A DNA stretch of 64,000 nt, taken from positions 124,001-188,000 of the forward strand of contig NZ_CANLZV010000006.1 in assembly GCF_947495665.1 (NCBI RefSeq), written 5' to 3'. The DNA is from an uncultured Sunxiuqinia sp. (GTDB lineage Bacteria > Bacteroidota > Bacteroidia > Bacteroidales > Prolixibacteraceae). A program made the position numbers and the translations under genes. This document shows, in pieces, positions 1 through 9,246 of the stretch. The notes under the pieces are model-generated. The model searched no databases. It was not told the DNA's origin and was given only the letters and a program-made list of their open reading frames with translations. How positions within the stretch are numbered: the stretch's first letter is position 1; each line of letters opens with the position of its first letter.

Positions 1-53
1 TCCTCTGGTCAAATGAATGGGGAAAAGCCCTGTTAAAATTCAAAACTAAACCT

Positions 54-61
54 TACTTTTG
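54..61 (+). promoter_or_regulatory. Candidate -7 box of the men operon
   Basis: TACTTTTG matches the Bacteroidota -7 consensus TAnnTTTG exactly and lies 27 bases before the ATG of the first men gene. I see no convincing TTTG -33 element at 19-21 bases upstream, so this rests on the -7 box and its position alone. Confidence 0.4.
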
Positions 62-88
62 AGGTTCACTTTTTTTGAATATATCATT

Positions 89-529
89 ATGGATCTTAGT
101 TTACTAAATAACAGTACCCCCCTTGAACTCATTAATCAGGCAACACAAAACGGCTTAATCGGAAGCCTGGGTATCGAAATCACCAAAGTTGGTGAAGGAA
201 CCGTTGAAGGCACCATGCTCCTTTCGGAGAAAAATTGCCGGCCCGATGGTATCCTTCATGGCGGAGCTAACCTGGCTTTTGCCGAAAGCCTGGCCGGTTT
301 AGGAAGCATGCTTATGGTTGACATGAAAAACTTTGACGTGCTGGGTATCCAGGTCAACGGAAACCATACCAGCAGCTTACGCCAAGGAAAAGCTTACGCC
401 GTAGCAAATATTCTCCATCCGGGAAACCAGACCCACATTTGGAATGTTGATGTAAGAAATGAAGAAGGACGCCTGATTTCAACCATTCGGGTGACCAATA
501 TGATTGTGAAAAGGAATGACAAATACTGA
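89..529 (+). CDS. menI: Hotdog-fold thioesterase, probable DHNA-CoA thioesterase
   Basis: A 146-residue PaaI/YdiI-type hotdog thioesterase. The motif HGG at residues 57-59 followed by a Glu at 66 (in AESLAG) matches the active-site helix of E. coli YdiI (MenI), which hydrolyses 1,4-dihydroxy-2-naphthoyl-CoA to free DHNA. It heads the men operon and overlaps menF by 14 bases, which supports a role in menaquinone synthesis between MenB and MenA. A TTG at 59 would give a longer N-terminus, but the ATG at 89 starts right at the conserved fold and leaves room for the promoter. Substrate assignment is by context; other acyl-CoA substrates are possible. Confidence 0.82.
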   Translation: MDLSLLNNSTPLELINQATQNGLIGSLGIEITKVGEGTVEGTMLLSEKNCRPDGILHGGANLAFAESLAGLGSMLMVDMKNFDVLGIQVNGNHTSSLRQGKAYAVANILHPGNQTHIWNVDVRNEEGRLISTIRVTNMIVKRNDKY

Positions 530-1631
530 GAATTTTGCCATACTGCTGGATGAACTGATCGAAAAAAATTGCTCTTTTGCGCTATGGTCCATGCCGGGGA
601 GCCAAACTCCTGAAATTCTGTTAACCGACAAGAATGACCTGATTTACCCGGCAGAATTTAACAAACTGAACGGTCAGGAGGGCTTTGTGTTTGCCCCCTA
701 TCAAATCAGCAACGAAACGCCGCTGGTGCTTCTCAAGCCTGGAACCTACAAAAAAGGCATCGAAGAGATTCTGACCATAGATCCTTCTCTTATGGAAAAA
801 GGCGAAGCCCAGGACAAGGGGCCGGAGCAACATCGGATTATTGACAAAAAAGCTTACTTAAACGATATTGAGCGAACGGTAGAGGAAATCAAAAACAGCA
901 AGCTTGCCAAAGCCATTGTTTCCCGGCTGATTCCGAAAGAACGAAAATCAGAGTCGCTCGGCAAACTTTACCTGCAACTCTTGCAGCAAACGCCCAACGC
1001 CTTTGTTTACCTGGTCAATTTACCCCAGGCAGGCTCCTGGATGGGAGCGACTCCGGAAGTATTGTTAAAGGCAGAAGCCAAAACCGTTGAAACGGTTTCG
1101 CTGGCTGGCACCCAAAACCGCCGGGCCGACTCGGACTACAGCTGGCACACCAAGGAAATTGAGGAGCAAGCCTTTGTTTCCCGTTATTTGCTGGATGTTT
1201 TTTACCGGTTCAACATTTACCCTTACACCACACAAGGTCCGGAAACTTTGGAAAGTGGCAAGGTGGCTCACCTGTTTACCAGCTTCCGGTTTTCAGCAAA
1301 AAAACTGGCTCACAAACTGGGCGATTTCGTTGCCGAACTCCATCCCACACCAGCCGTGTGTGGCTATCCCAAAGCAAAGGCAGCCAAATTTATCCGGAAA
1401 ATAGAACAGCACAACCGTCGCTATTACACGGGTTACCTCGGTCCCTGGCGAATGAATGATTCCGTCAGATTATTTGTAAATTTGCGTTGCATGGAAATTA
1501 CCCCCGACCGTTACATTCTGTATTCCGGAGGAGGAATCACAGCCCGGTCGGTTCCCGAAGAAGAATGGGAAGAAACCATCAAAAAAGCAGACACTTTATT
1601 ATCAGCCATTGACGCTGTTCAACATACATGA
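516..1631 (+). CDS. menF: Isochorismate synthase MenF
   Basis: A 371-residue chorismate-binding enzyme that converts chorismate to isochorismate, the first committed step to menaquinone. Family motifs are in order: KAIVSR with the likely base Lys132, GATPE, SLAGT, the ELHPTPAVCG block and GYLGPW near the C-terminus. The protein is shorter than E. coli MenF (about 430 residues), with a reduced N-terminal part. Its start overlaps the thioesterase gene and its stop overlaps menD (ATGA), so the first three genes are likely translationally coupled. Salicylate or anthranilate synthase activity is unlikely given the neighbours. Confidence 0.92.
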   Translation: MTNTENFAILLDELIEKNCSFALWSMPGSQTPEILLTDKNDLIYPAEFNKLNGQEGFVFAPYQISNETPLVLLKPGTYKKGIEEILTIDPSLMEKGEAQDKGPEQHRIIDKKAYLNDIERTVEEIKNSKLAKAIVSRLIPKERKSESLGKLYLQLLQQTPNAFVYLVNLPQAGSWMGATPEVLLKAEAKTVETVSLAGTQNRRADSDYSWHTKEIEEQAFVSRYLLDVFYRFNIYPYTTQGPETLESGKVAHLFTSFRFSAKKLAHKLGDFVAELHPTPAVCGYPKAKAAKFIRKIEQHNRRYYTGYLGPWRMNDSVRLFVNLRCMEITPDRYILYSGGGITARSVPEEEWEETIKKADTLLSAIDAVQHT

Positions 1632-3310
1632 TTTCAACAAAAAAGCACATTCAGCAACTGGCAGCCATTTTGCTGGCCAAGGAAATTGACGATGTCATCA
1701 TTTCCCCCGGATCACGCAACGGGCCGCTAACTCATACGTTTGCCGGTAGCAACCGGTTTAATTGCCGCAACATCGTAGACGAACGAAGTGCGGCTTACTT
1801 CGCGCTTGGACTGGCGCAAGCCAAGCAAAAGCCCGTAGTCATTGTTTGCAGTTCCGGAACAGCCACGCTGAATTATGCACCAGCTATTGCCGAAGCTTTC
1901 TACCTGCAGGTCCCTTTGATTGTGCTTACAGCTGACCGTCCCGACTACTGGATTGATCAGGCTGAAAGTCAGTGCATCCGTCAGGAAAATATTTATCAGA
2001 ATTTCATTAAAAAAGAAATCAGTTTGCCATTGGGCGAATCTGAAAATGAATTGTGGTATGCGGCACGCCAAATCAATGAGTGCCTCAATACGGCCTTATG
2101 TGAAGCGCCTGCCCCCGTGCACATTAACATTCCGCTGGAAGAGCCTTTGCACGACTTACTGGATGAATCGCTTCCTCCGGTTAAAATCATTGAAACCGCT
2201 GACACCCGGCAGCTTTTAGCGGACTCAGCACTCGACCAGCTGACTGCAGTTTTCAATAAGGCCCATAAAGTATTGGTGCTGGCCGGTCAGCAAATTCCAA
2301 ACCCCGGCCTGGAAAACCAGCTGAGCGAATTGGCTTCCAAAACAGGCGCTGTGGTTTTGAAAGAGCATTTGGCCAATCTCGACGATCCCAACTTTTGCGG
2401 TAGTATTGACCCCCTGATGGCCGCCTTGCTGGAAGACCGGATCGAAGAGTTTCAGCCCGAACTACTCATCAGTTTCGGCGGACAATTTGTATCCAAATCC
2501 TTAAAGCAATTTCTACGGAAATACAAGCCGGCTAACCACTGGCACCTGAGTTTAGCGAAGGAACATTTCGACACCTACCAGTCGCTCACCAAGGTCATTC
2601 CACAGGATGCGACTGACTTTTTCGGGCAGCTTTTACCCAAGGTTTCGAGCAAAGAAAAGAACTACATTCAGCGCTGGAAAAACAAAGAAAAACAAGTCAA
2701 CCAGCTTCGGGATGCCTTTATCGAACAGGCAAGCTATTCCGACTTAACGGTCTTTGACCAGCTTCGAAAAGCCATCCCCGAGAATTCTGTCATCCATTTG
2801 GGAAACAGCTCACCGGTGCGTTACGGACTTATCTGTCCGCCGGTAAAAAATGCCCAATACTTTGGCAACCGCGGCACCAGTGGCATTGATGGCCCCTTGT
2901 CCACCGCTTTGGGTTTTGCTTCCGAAGCAACAACAATCAACACCATCATCCTGGGCGATTTGTCTTTTTTCTACGATTCGAATGCCCTGTGGAACAAATA
3001 CATTCACAGCAACCTGCGGGTGATTGTCATCAATAACCGGGGAGGAAACATTTTTGGACTGATCAAAGGTCCCGGCAATTCTCCGGCTTTTCAGGAACAT
3101 TTCTTCACCGAAAATAAATTTAAAGCCGAAGGCCTGGCCCGGGCTTTTGAACTGGACTACTTCAAGGCCGAAAATGCAACTGAACTAAGCCAGGCTTTAA
3201 GCGACTTTTATTCCCCCGGACAGCAAAAGGCTGCCCTCCTCGAAATTTTTACCGATGCGGAGGTAAACACGAACGTGTTTCGGGAGTTATTTAAATACGT
3301 AAAACAATAA
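1628..3310 (+). CDS. menD: SEPHCHC synthase MenD
   Basis: A 560-residue thiamine-diphosphate enzyme that joins isochorismate and 2-oxoglutarate to give 2-succinyl-5-enolpyruvyl-6-hydroxy-3-cyclohexene-1-carboxylate. The N-terminal [10 protein letters not shown] motif and the [11 protein letters not shown] segment with the cofactor-activating Glu52 are typical. The ThDP/metal motif starts with GD at about residue 442 and is followed by a [10 protein letters not shown] segment. Length matches the family. It starts within an ATGA overlap with menF. The next step, MenH, is not encoded in this window. Confidence 0.95.
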   Translation: MISTKKHIQQLAAILLAKEIDDVIISPGSRNGPLTHTFAGSNRFNCRNIVDERSAAYFALGLAQAKQKPVVIVCSSGTATLNYAPAIAEAFYLQVPLIVLTADRPDYWIDQAESQCIRQENIYQNFIKKEISLPLGESENELWYAARQINECLNTALCEAPAPVHINIPLEEPLHDLLDESLPPVKIIETADTRQLLADSALDQLTAVFNKAHKVLVLAGQQIPNPGLENQLSELASKTGAVVLKEHLANLDDPNFCGSIDPLMAALLEDRIEEFQPELLISFGGQFVSKSLKQFLRKYKPANHWHLSLAKEHFDTYQSLTKVIPQDATDFFGQLLPKVSSKEKNYIQRWKNKEKQVNQLRDAFIEQASYSDLTVFDQLRKAIPENSVIHLGNSSPVRYGLICPPVKNAQYFGNRGTSGIDGPLSTALGFASEATTINTIILGDLSFFYDSNALWNKYIHSNLRVIVINNRGGNIFGLIKGPGNSPAFQEHFFTENKFKAEGLARAFELDYFKAENATELSQALSDFYSPGQQKAALLEIFTDAEVNTNVFRELFKYVKQ

Positions 3311-3324
3311 AAAAACAACATACG

Positions 3325-4149
3325 ATGAGCACAACAAGACAATGGCAAACCATTAAAGAATACGAAGATATTTTCTTCGATTATTTCGACGGGATAGGTA
3401 AGATTACCATCAACCGGGAACACGTACGCAACGCCTTTCGCCCCACTACGGTGAATAACATCAGCGATGCGCTACAGATTTGTCGTGAAGACCAACGCAT
3501 TAACGTAATTGTTTTGACGGGTGCCGGCGACAAAGCTTTTTGTGCCGGAGGCGATCAGAATGTAAAAGGAACCGGCGGCTACATTGATGAGAATGGCATT
3601 CCGCGCCTCAACATCCTGGAAGTTCAAAAACAAATTCGCAGCATGCCCAAACCCGTCATCGCAATGGTCAACGGCTTTGCAATTGGCGGTGGCCATGTGT
3701 TGCATGTGGTTTGCGACATTAGTATTGCCAGCGAAAACGCCATCTTCGGACAAACCGGTCCCAAAGTTGGAAGCTTCGATGCCGGCTTGGGTTCTTCTTA
3801 TCTGGCCAGCATTGTGGGCCAAAAGAAAGCACGCGAAATCTGGTTCATGTGTCGCCAGTACTCCGCACAGGAAGCCTTGGAAATGGGCTTGGTTAACAAG
3901 GTTGTCCCTTTCGATCAGCTGGAAGACGAAGTGGTGGCTTGGGCTCAAAAGATGCAGGAACACAGCCCGTTGGCCCTTCGCATGCTTAAGCTGGGCTTAA
4001 ATGCTGAATTGGACGGACAAATTGGAATTCAGGAATTTGCAGGCAATGCCACTTTGCTGTATTACTTAACCGAAGAAGCTCAGGAAGGCAAACATGCATT
4101 CCTGGAGAAACGCAAACCAGACTTCGGGAAATACCCCAAGTTCCCATAA
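3325..4149 (+). CDS. menB: 1,4-dihydroxy-2-naphthoyl-CoA synthase MenB
   Basis: A 274-residue crotonase-fold enzyme that closes the naphthoquinone ring from o-succinylbenzoyl-CoA. CAGGDQ (residues 73-78) and GFAIGGGH form the oxyanion region; VGSFDAGLG carries the conserved Asp152. The residue after QT is Gly145 (QTG), as in E. coli-type MenB. In that subfamily the site binds bicarbonate as catalytic base, whereas the other subfamily has Asp there, so this enzyme is predicted to be bicarbonate dependent. It lies 14 bases after menD; a 169-base gap with a hairpin separates it from menA. Confidence 0.95.
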   Translation: MSTTRQWQTIKEYEDIFFDYFDGIGKITINREHVRNAFRPTTVNNISDALQICREDQRINVIVLTGAGDKAFCAGGDQNVKGTGGYIDENGIPRLNILEVQKQIRSMPKPVIAMVNGFAIGGGHVLHVVCDISIASENAIFGQTGPKVGSFDAGLGSSYLASIVGQKKAREIWFMCRQYSAQEALEMGLVNKVVPFDQLEDEVVAWAQKMQEHSPLALRMLKLGLNAELDGQIGIQEFAGNATLLYYLTEEAQEGKHAFLEKRKPDFGKYPKFP

Positions 4150-4164
4150 CTTACAAGGGAAATG

Positions 4165-4199
4165 AGCTTATCGAAAGGAAAGTCGCCTTTCGGTAAGCT
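4165..4199. promoter_or_regulatory. Hairpin in the menB-menA gap
   Basis: AGCTTATCGAAAGG and CCTTTCGGTAAGCT form a 14-bp stem with one G-T pair and a 7-base loop, 16 bases after the menB stop. No T-run follows, so it is more likely an mRNA processing or stability element, or a partial attenuator, than a full terminator. Confidence 0.5.
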
Positions 4200-4282
4200 T
4201 AGTTGAATTAGCCCGGATTGTAACCTTTCCCGAGATTAGACAATAAACAAATACATTTTCGGACATTCAGATTTTCGGACAA

Positions 4283-4310
4283 CTCCGAACGTTGAACTCC
4301 GAGCGTTGAA
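4283..4310. repeat. Tandem 14-bp repeat just before menA
   Basis: Two adjacent units, CTCCGAACGTTGAA and CTCCGAGCGTTGAA, differ at one base and end eight bases before the menA ATG, where the leader and ribosome entry site should be. Function unknown. Confidence 0.75.
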
Positions 4311-4318
4311 CACTGATT

Positions 4319-5230
4319 ATGGCAACAACAAAAAGTTGGATCAAAGCAGCCCGGCCCCGAACCTTACCTTTGGCCTTATCAGGCATTGTACTAGGTTGTG
4401 GTTTGGCATGGTTTTGCGGAACTTTTAACACGGCTGTCGCTTTGTTGGCGATTCTGACCGCTACCCTTATTCAGGTATTTTCAAACTTTGCCAATGACTA
4501 TGGCGATAACCAACGGGGAACTGACAATGAGTTCCGCCTGGGACCAACACGTACCATGCAAAGCGGAGAGATTACCAAAGCAGAAATGAAAGCCGGCATG
4601 GCCCTGATTGGCGGCCTGAGCTTTATGCTGGGGCTGGCACTGGTTTATGTAGGGACCTGGCAAGTTTCGAAAACCGCCTTTTTCAGTTTTATTGGTCTGG
4701 GAATCCTTTCGTTACTGGCAGCTTATTTTTATACCGCCGGCAAAAAATCATACGGCTATGTTGGCCTGGGCGACCTGGCCGTTTTCCTGTTCTTTGGACT
4801 TTTACCGGTTGTTGGCGTTTTTTACCTCCACGCCAGTTATTTTGAAACGGCCATTTTGCTGCCTGCCATCAGTATGGGTTTTTTCAGCACCGGCGTGCTC
4901 AACCTCAACAACATGCGCGACATTGATAATGACCGGGCTTCCGGAAAAATCACACTGCCGGTTCGCATGGGCGAGCGCAACAGCCGCATCTACCATGCAG
5001 CCATGATCTTATGGGGATGGGTGGCTGTAATCCTGTTTACTTACCACCAGCAGGAGTCAGCCTGGCAATGGCTCTTTCTACTGGCCTTTCCACTTTTTTT
5101 AACCGACCTGATCAAAATTAGCCGGACAAAAGAAGCACAAGGCTTGGATCCCTTTCTAAAACGCCTGTCACTTTCAACCCTGGCATTTACCGTGCTGTTT
5201 TGCCTGGGCCTTATCTTGGCTGCTTCATGA
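4319..5230 (+). CDS. menA: DHNA polyprenyltransferase MenA
   Basis: A 303-residue UbiA-family membrane enzyme that attaches the polyprenyl chain to 1,4-dihydroxy-2-naphthoate. The first Asp-rich motif NDYGDNQRGTD starts at residue 59, and a second (NNMRDIDNDRASGK) lies in the second half; both bind the Mg-diphosphate of the prenyl donor. Eight or nine hydrophobic segments are visible. The stop codon overlaps the menC start (ATGA). Chain length of the quinone cannot be read from the sequence. Confidence 0.94.
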   Translation: MATTKSWIKAARPRTLPLALSGIVLGCGLAWFCGTFNTAVALLAILTATLIQVFSNFANDYGDNQRGTDNEFRLGPTRTMQSGEITKAEMKAGMALIGGLSFMLGLALVYVGTWQVSKTAFFSFIGLGILSLLAAYFYTAGKKSYGYVGLGDLAVFLFFGLLPVVGVFYLHASYFETAILLPAISMGFFSTGVLNLNNMRDIDNDRASGKITLPVRMGERNSRIYHAAMILWGWVAVILFTYHQQESAWQWLFLLAFPLFLTDLIKISRTKEAQGLDPFLKRLSLSTLAFTVLFCLGLILAAS

Positions 5231-6300
5231 TTGCGCACTACCAAAAATATGAGCTTCAGTTTAAGCAAGCTGCAGGAACATCGCGTGGCGTATACAACAC
5301 AAGGCCCGTTTGGTTTCTTTTTCTAAACCAAAACAACCAAACAGGAATTGGCGAATGTGCTCCTTTGCCCGGCCTTAGCCAGGAAACGCCCGAAGAAGTT
5401 GAAACAGCACTAAAATTGATTTGTCAGGATCCGAAGCCATTTCTGGAAAATCCGGAGCTTCTTCAAGCCATTCCATCGGTTCGTTTTGGGCTGGAGACTG
5501 CCTTAACCGACCTGCAAAACGGAGGCAGACAAGAACTGTTCCCCTCTGCATTTACCAAGGGGGAAGCAGGCATTCCCATCAACGGGCTAATCTGGATGGG
5601 GCCTGCGGAAGACATGCGCAAGCAGATTCAGTACAAGCTGGAAAGCGGCTACCGATGCATCAAACTAAAAATCGGGGCCCTTCATTTTGAAGAAGAGTTG
5701 GAGCTATTGCATGCCATTCGCACGCATTATCCGGCCAGTCAGATTACGCTTCGAGTAGATGCAAACGGCGCCTTTAAGCCCGAAGAAGCACTGGAGAAAC
5801 TGAACCGGCTGGCAGCATTGAACCTCCACTCCATTGAACAGCCTCTGGCCGCCTCTCAGTGGACAGCCATGCAGCAGCTTTGCCAGCAAACTCCTGTTCC
5901 TATTGCACTGGATGAAGAACTGATCGGCATCAATACCCTGGCTGACAAAGAACGCTTACTCGACACCATTCGCCCCCAATACCTGGTATTAAAACCCAGT
6001 TTGCATGGCGGTTTTTCAGGGTGCTCGGAATGGATTAGCCTGGCCAACGAAAGCTCCATTGGCTGGTGGATTACTTCCTACCTGGAGTCGAACATCGGGC
6101 TGAATGCCATTGCCCAGTGGACCTTCACCCTCCAGGCAAACGGGCATCAAGGACTGGGAACCGGCCAGCTTTTTACCAACAATGTGAAATCCCCTTTGGA
6201 AATCCGCGGTGAAAAGCTGTGGTTTAATCCACAACAACCGTTTGATCTAAGCCCGATCAGCAAACAGGCCAACTCACCGAAAAATAAAGCGGAACAATGA
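5227..6300 (+). CDS. menC: o-Succinylbenzoate synthase MenC
   Basis: A 357-residue enolase-superfamily enzyme that dehydrates SHCHC to o-succinylbenzoate. The catalytic set is complete: KLK lysines at 146 and 148, metal ligands Asp178 (RVDANG), Glu204 (IEQPL) and Asp229 (ALDEE), and the opposite-face lysine 256 (LKPS). I chose the ATG at 5227, which overlaps the menA stop, over an upstream TTG at 5200 that lies inside menA. It overlaps menE by four bases. A dipeptide epimerase is excluded by context. Confidence 0.93.
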   Translation: MIAHYQKYELQFKQAAGTSRGVYNTRPVWFLFLNQNNQTGIGECAPLPGLSQETPEEVETALKLICQDPKPFLENPELLQAIPSVRFGLETALTDLQNGGRQELFPSAFTKGEAGIPINGLIWMGPAEDMRKQIQYKLESGYRCIKLKIGALHFEEELELLHAIRTHYPASQITLRVDANGAFKPEEALEKLNRLAALNLHSIEQPLAASQWTAMQQLCQQTPVPIALDEELIGINTLADKERLLDTIRPQYLVLKPSLHGGFSGCSEWISLANESSIGWWITSYLESNIGLNAIAQWTFTLQANGHQGLGTGQLFTNNVKSPLEIRGEKLWFNPQQPFDLSPISKQANSPKNKAEQ

Positions 6301-7331
6301 ATCTGTTTCCCAGTCATATCAAACTTAATGGCAGGCCAACTGCTGTTGCCAATTTGCTCCAGCAACAAGCTAAAGCAGGCTGGGAAAAAGAATGGCTTGA
6401 TTTTTTGGCAGAATGGTATGCTCCCCAGGATTTTATTGAAGTCAACACCTCAGGAAGTACAGGAACACCCAAAACCATCCGCCTCACGAAAGAATTTGTG
6501 GCAGCCAGTGCCCAACGTACGCTCCATTTTTTCAATTTGAAGCAAGACGACCGGGTGCTGCATTGCCTGCCTACACGCTACATTGCCGGTAAATTAATGG
6601 TTGTTCGCGCCTTGGTTGGGCAGCTGGACTTACAGGTGGTTGATCCGGCAAGCGACTTCCAGCTGCTGAACAACCAATCGTTTCAATTTGCAGCAATGGT
6701 TACCAACCAGGTGTATAAAATACTGGAAAGTGGAATCGAGAACCTGGAATCCCTATTGATTGGTGGCTCAGCCGTTCCACAAACACTAACAGACCAGCTC
6801 CAAAAGGTTTCAACGGCCTGCTATTCCAGTTATGCCATGACCGAGACAGCTACCCATATTGCCCTTCGGAAACTCAACGGAGAAGATCGTGACGAATTTT
6901 ACCACATATTGGATGGCATTGAATTGAGCTTGTCAGATGAAGGCTGCCTGCAAATTCAGATGGCCGGACTGGAGAACAACTTCATTCAAACAACTGACTT
7001 GGCTGAACTTATCGACTCCAAAACATTTAAAATTCTTGGGCGATCCGATCATGTGATTATTTCCGGAGGAATTAAGTTTATTCCCGAGAAACTGGAGCAA
7101 AAACTGGAACCCTATCTGCCATTTCCTTTTCTGATCACCTCCCGCCCCCATGAAAAACTTGGGCAACAATTGGTTTTATTAGTCGAAGCAAGTGAATCAG
7201 CAGAAAGCATGGCGGAACTGACCGCTATCTGCCAACAGCAATTGGATAAATTTGAACGTCCGCGAGCCATTGAATTCACGAATACCTTACCACGCACGCC
7301 CAATGGAAAAATCCTGCGAAAAGGATCATAA
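6297..7331 (+). CDS. menE: o-Succinylbenzoate-CoA ligase MenE
   Basis: A 344-residue acyl-adenylate-forming enzyme that activates o-succinylbenzoate to its CoA thioester. The phosphate-binding motif TSGSTGTPK starts at residue 51, YAMTET follows in the middle, GRSDHVIISGG marks the hinge, and the C-terminal NGKILRK holds the catalytic Lys338. It is shorter than the roughly 450-residue Gram-negative enzyme, lacking part of the N-terminal subdomain. It is the last gene of the operon, entered through an ATGA overlap and followed by a terminator. Confidence 0.92.
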   Translation: MNLFPSHIKLNGRPTAVANLLQQQAKAGWEKEWLDFLAEWYAPQDFIEVNTSGSTGTPKTIRLTKEFVAASAQRTLHFFNLKQDDRVLHCLPTRYIAGKLMVVRALVGQLDLQVVDPASDFQLLNNQSFQFAAMVTNQVYKILESGIENLESLLIGGSAVPQTLTDQLQKVSTACYSSYAMTETATHIALRKLNGEDRDEFYHILDGIELSLSDEGCLQIQMAGLENNFIQTTDLAELIDSKTFKILGRSDHVIISGGIKFIPEKLEQKLEPYLPFPFLITSRPHEKLGQQLVLLVEASESAESMAELTAICQQQLDKFERPRAIEFTNTLPRTPNGKILRKGS

Positions 7332-7371
7332 AAAAAGCCCTACCCGATAAACAGACAGGACTTCTTTTTTT
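7331..7371 (+). terminator. Terminator after menE
   Basis: AAAGCCCT pairs with AGGACTTCTTT-side bases across a 15-base loop (one G-T pair), followed by a run of seven T. It closes the men operon in front of the convergent lipoprotein gene. Confidence 0.65.
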
Positions 7372-7433
7372 CAATTAAACGAATCAAAACCAACGGTCTG
7401 ACTCATTTAAAGATGCTTTCACTTGGAAAGCAA

Positions 7434-8507
7434 TCAATAATTCAAAACGAGATTATCAATGATGAGGACACTGTTTTCAGCTCCTTCGTAATCATTTCCA
7501 TTGGCACTTGACGAGAAAACAGCCACAATATGCGTTGGCACTTCTCCCTCCGCCGCATAAGTTTCGCCTTCACCCGGAAGCATATATTCCGGCGAGCCCG
7601 CAGGTAATTGCCCGTAAGTAAAATTGACGGTTATGTTTTTCATCGAGCTGGTTCCTTCCTCAATCCGGAACCAAGCCGTTGCCACACGTTTTACCTGCTC
7701 CTCCTCTCTCCTTTCCAACAAAATGTACATATCGCCGGTATCCGCATAAGGCAAAGCATTCTGAGAGGCATCCATGTTCTTCTCGCCAGGAGTATATTGG
7801 TAATCGACACTGAACGATGCAGGAGTTGCTGTAAAAGGAATTCCAAATTTAACGGCCGCCTGTGGATTGTCGAAACTAATGTTTCCTTCCTGAAAATCGC
7901 CGGTGAAGACCGAGCCCGATGCTATCGGTTTTCCAACCAACGAGCCAACCCAGGTAAACCGGGTTGTTAGCTTAACCGCATAATCACCAGTAGTCATTTC
8001 CAACTGCTGAACATTGGGCGTTATGCCCCCAAAAACAGCTCCTGGGTTGCTTGTTCCCCAGGCTGAAGATTCATCATCCACGCCTAAATCGAGGTAAGTT
8101 CCCCGATTGTGCCAGGTATTAAAATCAGAATTTGAGATTTGTGGCTGACTTCCTAGCTCAAACACATTGAAACTCCAGCTCGAAACGGCACCACTTTCAG
8201 CCGTAACACCAACACGAAGCTCGCTGCTTTCACTAAAATCCAGGGTGTCGCCAACGGCAATGGTAGCCTTTGCAAACGGAGACAGTTCCAGGCTTTTTAC
8301 AACAAGCTGCGAAAGATCGGTTCCATTAGCGACCTCCACATAGAGCGAATCATTTTGCCGGTCAATAAAAGGCGTTCCATTCTGATTACTAAGTTCAAGG
8401 CTCAGAATATCGGCACCATCACTAAAACCAAAGTGATCTTCTTTGACACATCCGGCAGTGAATGAAACAAGGAGTAAGGCAATTATTAGTTGATCTATTG
8501 ATTTCAT
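7434..8507 (-). CDS. PCMD-domain outer-membrane lipoprotein
   Basis: A secreted lipoprotein of about 358 residues. A type II signal ends in TAGC, so Cys is the lipidated residue. The C-terminal two thirds, from the DFNTWHNRG segment through GNDYEGAENSVLIIDN, resembles the PCMD family, proposed to bind or act on carbohydrate and often exported in Bacteroidota. An N-terminal Ig-like stretch precedes it. AAGGAGGG lies upstream; of two adjacent ATGs (8510 and 8507) the second has the better spacing. An upstream extension would reach into the beta-barrel gene and is not plausible. Last gene of a three-gene minus-strand operon; function unproven. Confidence 0.75.
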   Translation of the reverse strand: MKSIDQLIIALLLVSFTAGCVKEDHFGFSDGADILSLELSNQNGTPFIDRQNDSLYVEVANGTDLSQLVVKSLELSPFAKATIAVGDTLDFSESSELRVGVTAESGAVSSWSFNVFELGSQPQISNSDFNTWHNRGTYLDLGVDDESSAWGTSNPGAVFGGITPNVQQLEMTTGDYAVKLTTRFTWVGSLVGKPIASGSVFTGDFQEGNISFDNPQAAVKFGIPFTATPASFSVDYQYTPGEKNMDASQNALPYADTGDMYILLERREEEQVKRVATAWFRIEEGTSSMKNITVNFTYGQLPAGSPEYMLPGEGETYAAEGEVPTHIVAVFSSSANGNDYEGAENSVLIIDNLVLNY

Positions 8508-8520
8508 CATTCCCTCCTTT

Positions 8521-9246
8521 CTAAAAATAATAAGCCAGGCCAAAGTCCAGAGAAAGCAGCGAAATATCAAAATCGAAATTGAACTTATCCCTACTACCCT
8601 CCTTGACACCATCTGTAGTTACATTCTTATTGGTGTAAGTAAGCCCCAACAAACCAACAGACACCTCAAAAGCAAAGCCTCTGGTTAAAACAACAGCCAT
8701 ACCCGGCTTTACACCCAAGGCCAGCGAAAATTCTTCGGAATAGGATTTGGTGATATCTTTCTCGCTTTTGGTATGACGCGTGACACTACTTCCTAAGTCA
8801 ACTCCCAAATCAGTTTCGTTAAAGAAGCTAAACCGTCCATTAGGCGAGATTGGGTAATAATTCCGTAAAAAGAAAATCATGCGATGGTTAGACTTCGCCG
8901 ACTGGTAGCGGGCATTTTCTTCGTTCCATTCGTAAATGGCATCCATTTCCTTACTCTGATAACTGTATTTAATACCTGCAGAAATATCATCCGCAAGGAA
9001 ATAGCCTCCTGAAAAATTCAATCCGAAGCCAGTATTATCAAACTTCCCGACGTTAAACAACAGGTTGTCCAGATTCTCACTGCTGGTATTGTTCAGGTTC
9101 ATGGTAAAACCCGTGTGCCAGGTTCCTTTCTCAAACATCGGACTGGTTTGATCCTGCCCCATTACCTGGTAAGTTTGAAACAATAAGCTTACCCCAATAA
9201 GCATTAGGGTAAGCCGATACTGGTATTTCCTTTTTTCGTTTGACAC
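8521..9246 (-). CDS. Outer-membrane beta-barrel protein
   Basis: A 241-residue protein with an N-terminal signal (hydrophobic LMLIGVSLLF) and alternating amphipathic strands typical of an eight-stranded porin-like barrel; it ends in Tyr-Tyr-Phe, a usual beta-barrel C-terminus. The start is GTG and overlaps the stop of the upstream META gene by one base, so translation is probably coupled. A later ATG inside the signal region would give too short a leader. Ligand or function cannot be told from the sequence. Confidence 0.72.
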   Translation of the reverse strand: MSNEKRKYQYRLTLMLIGVSLLFQTYQVMGQDQTSPMFEKGTWHTGFTMNLNNTSSENLDNLLFNVGKFDNTGFGLNFSGGYFLADDISAGIKYSYQSKEMDAIYEWNEENARYQSAKSNHRMIFFLRNYYPISPNGRFSFFNETDLGVDLGSSVTRHTKSEKDITKSYSEEFSLALGVKPGMAVVLTRGFAFEVSVGLLGLTYTNKNVTTDGVKEGSRDKFNFDFDISLLSLDFGLAYYF

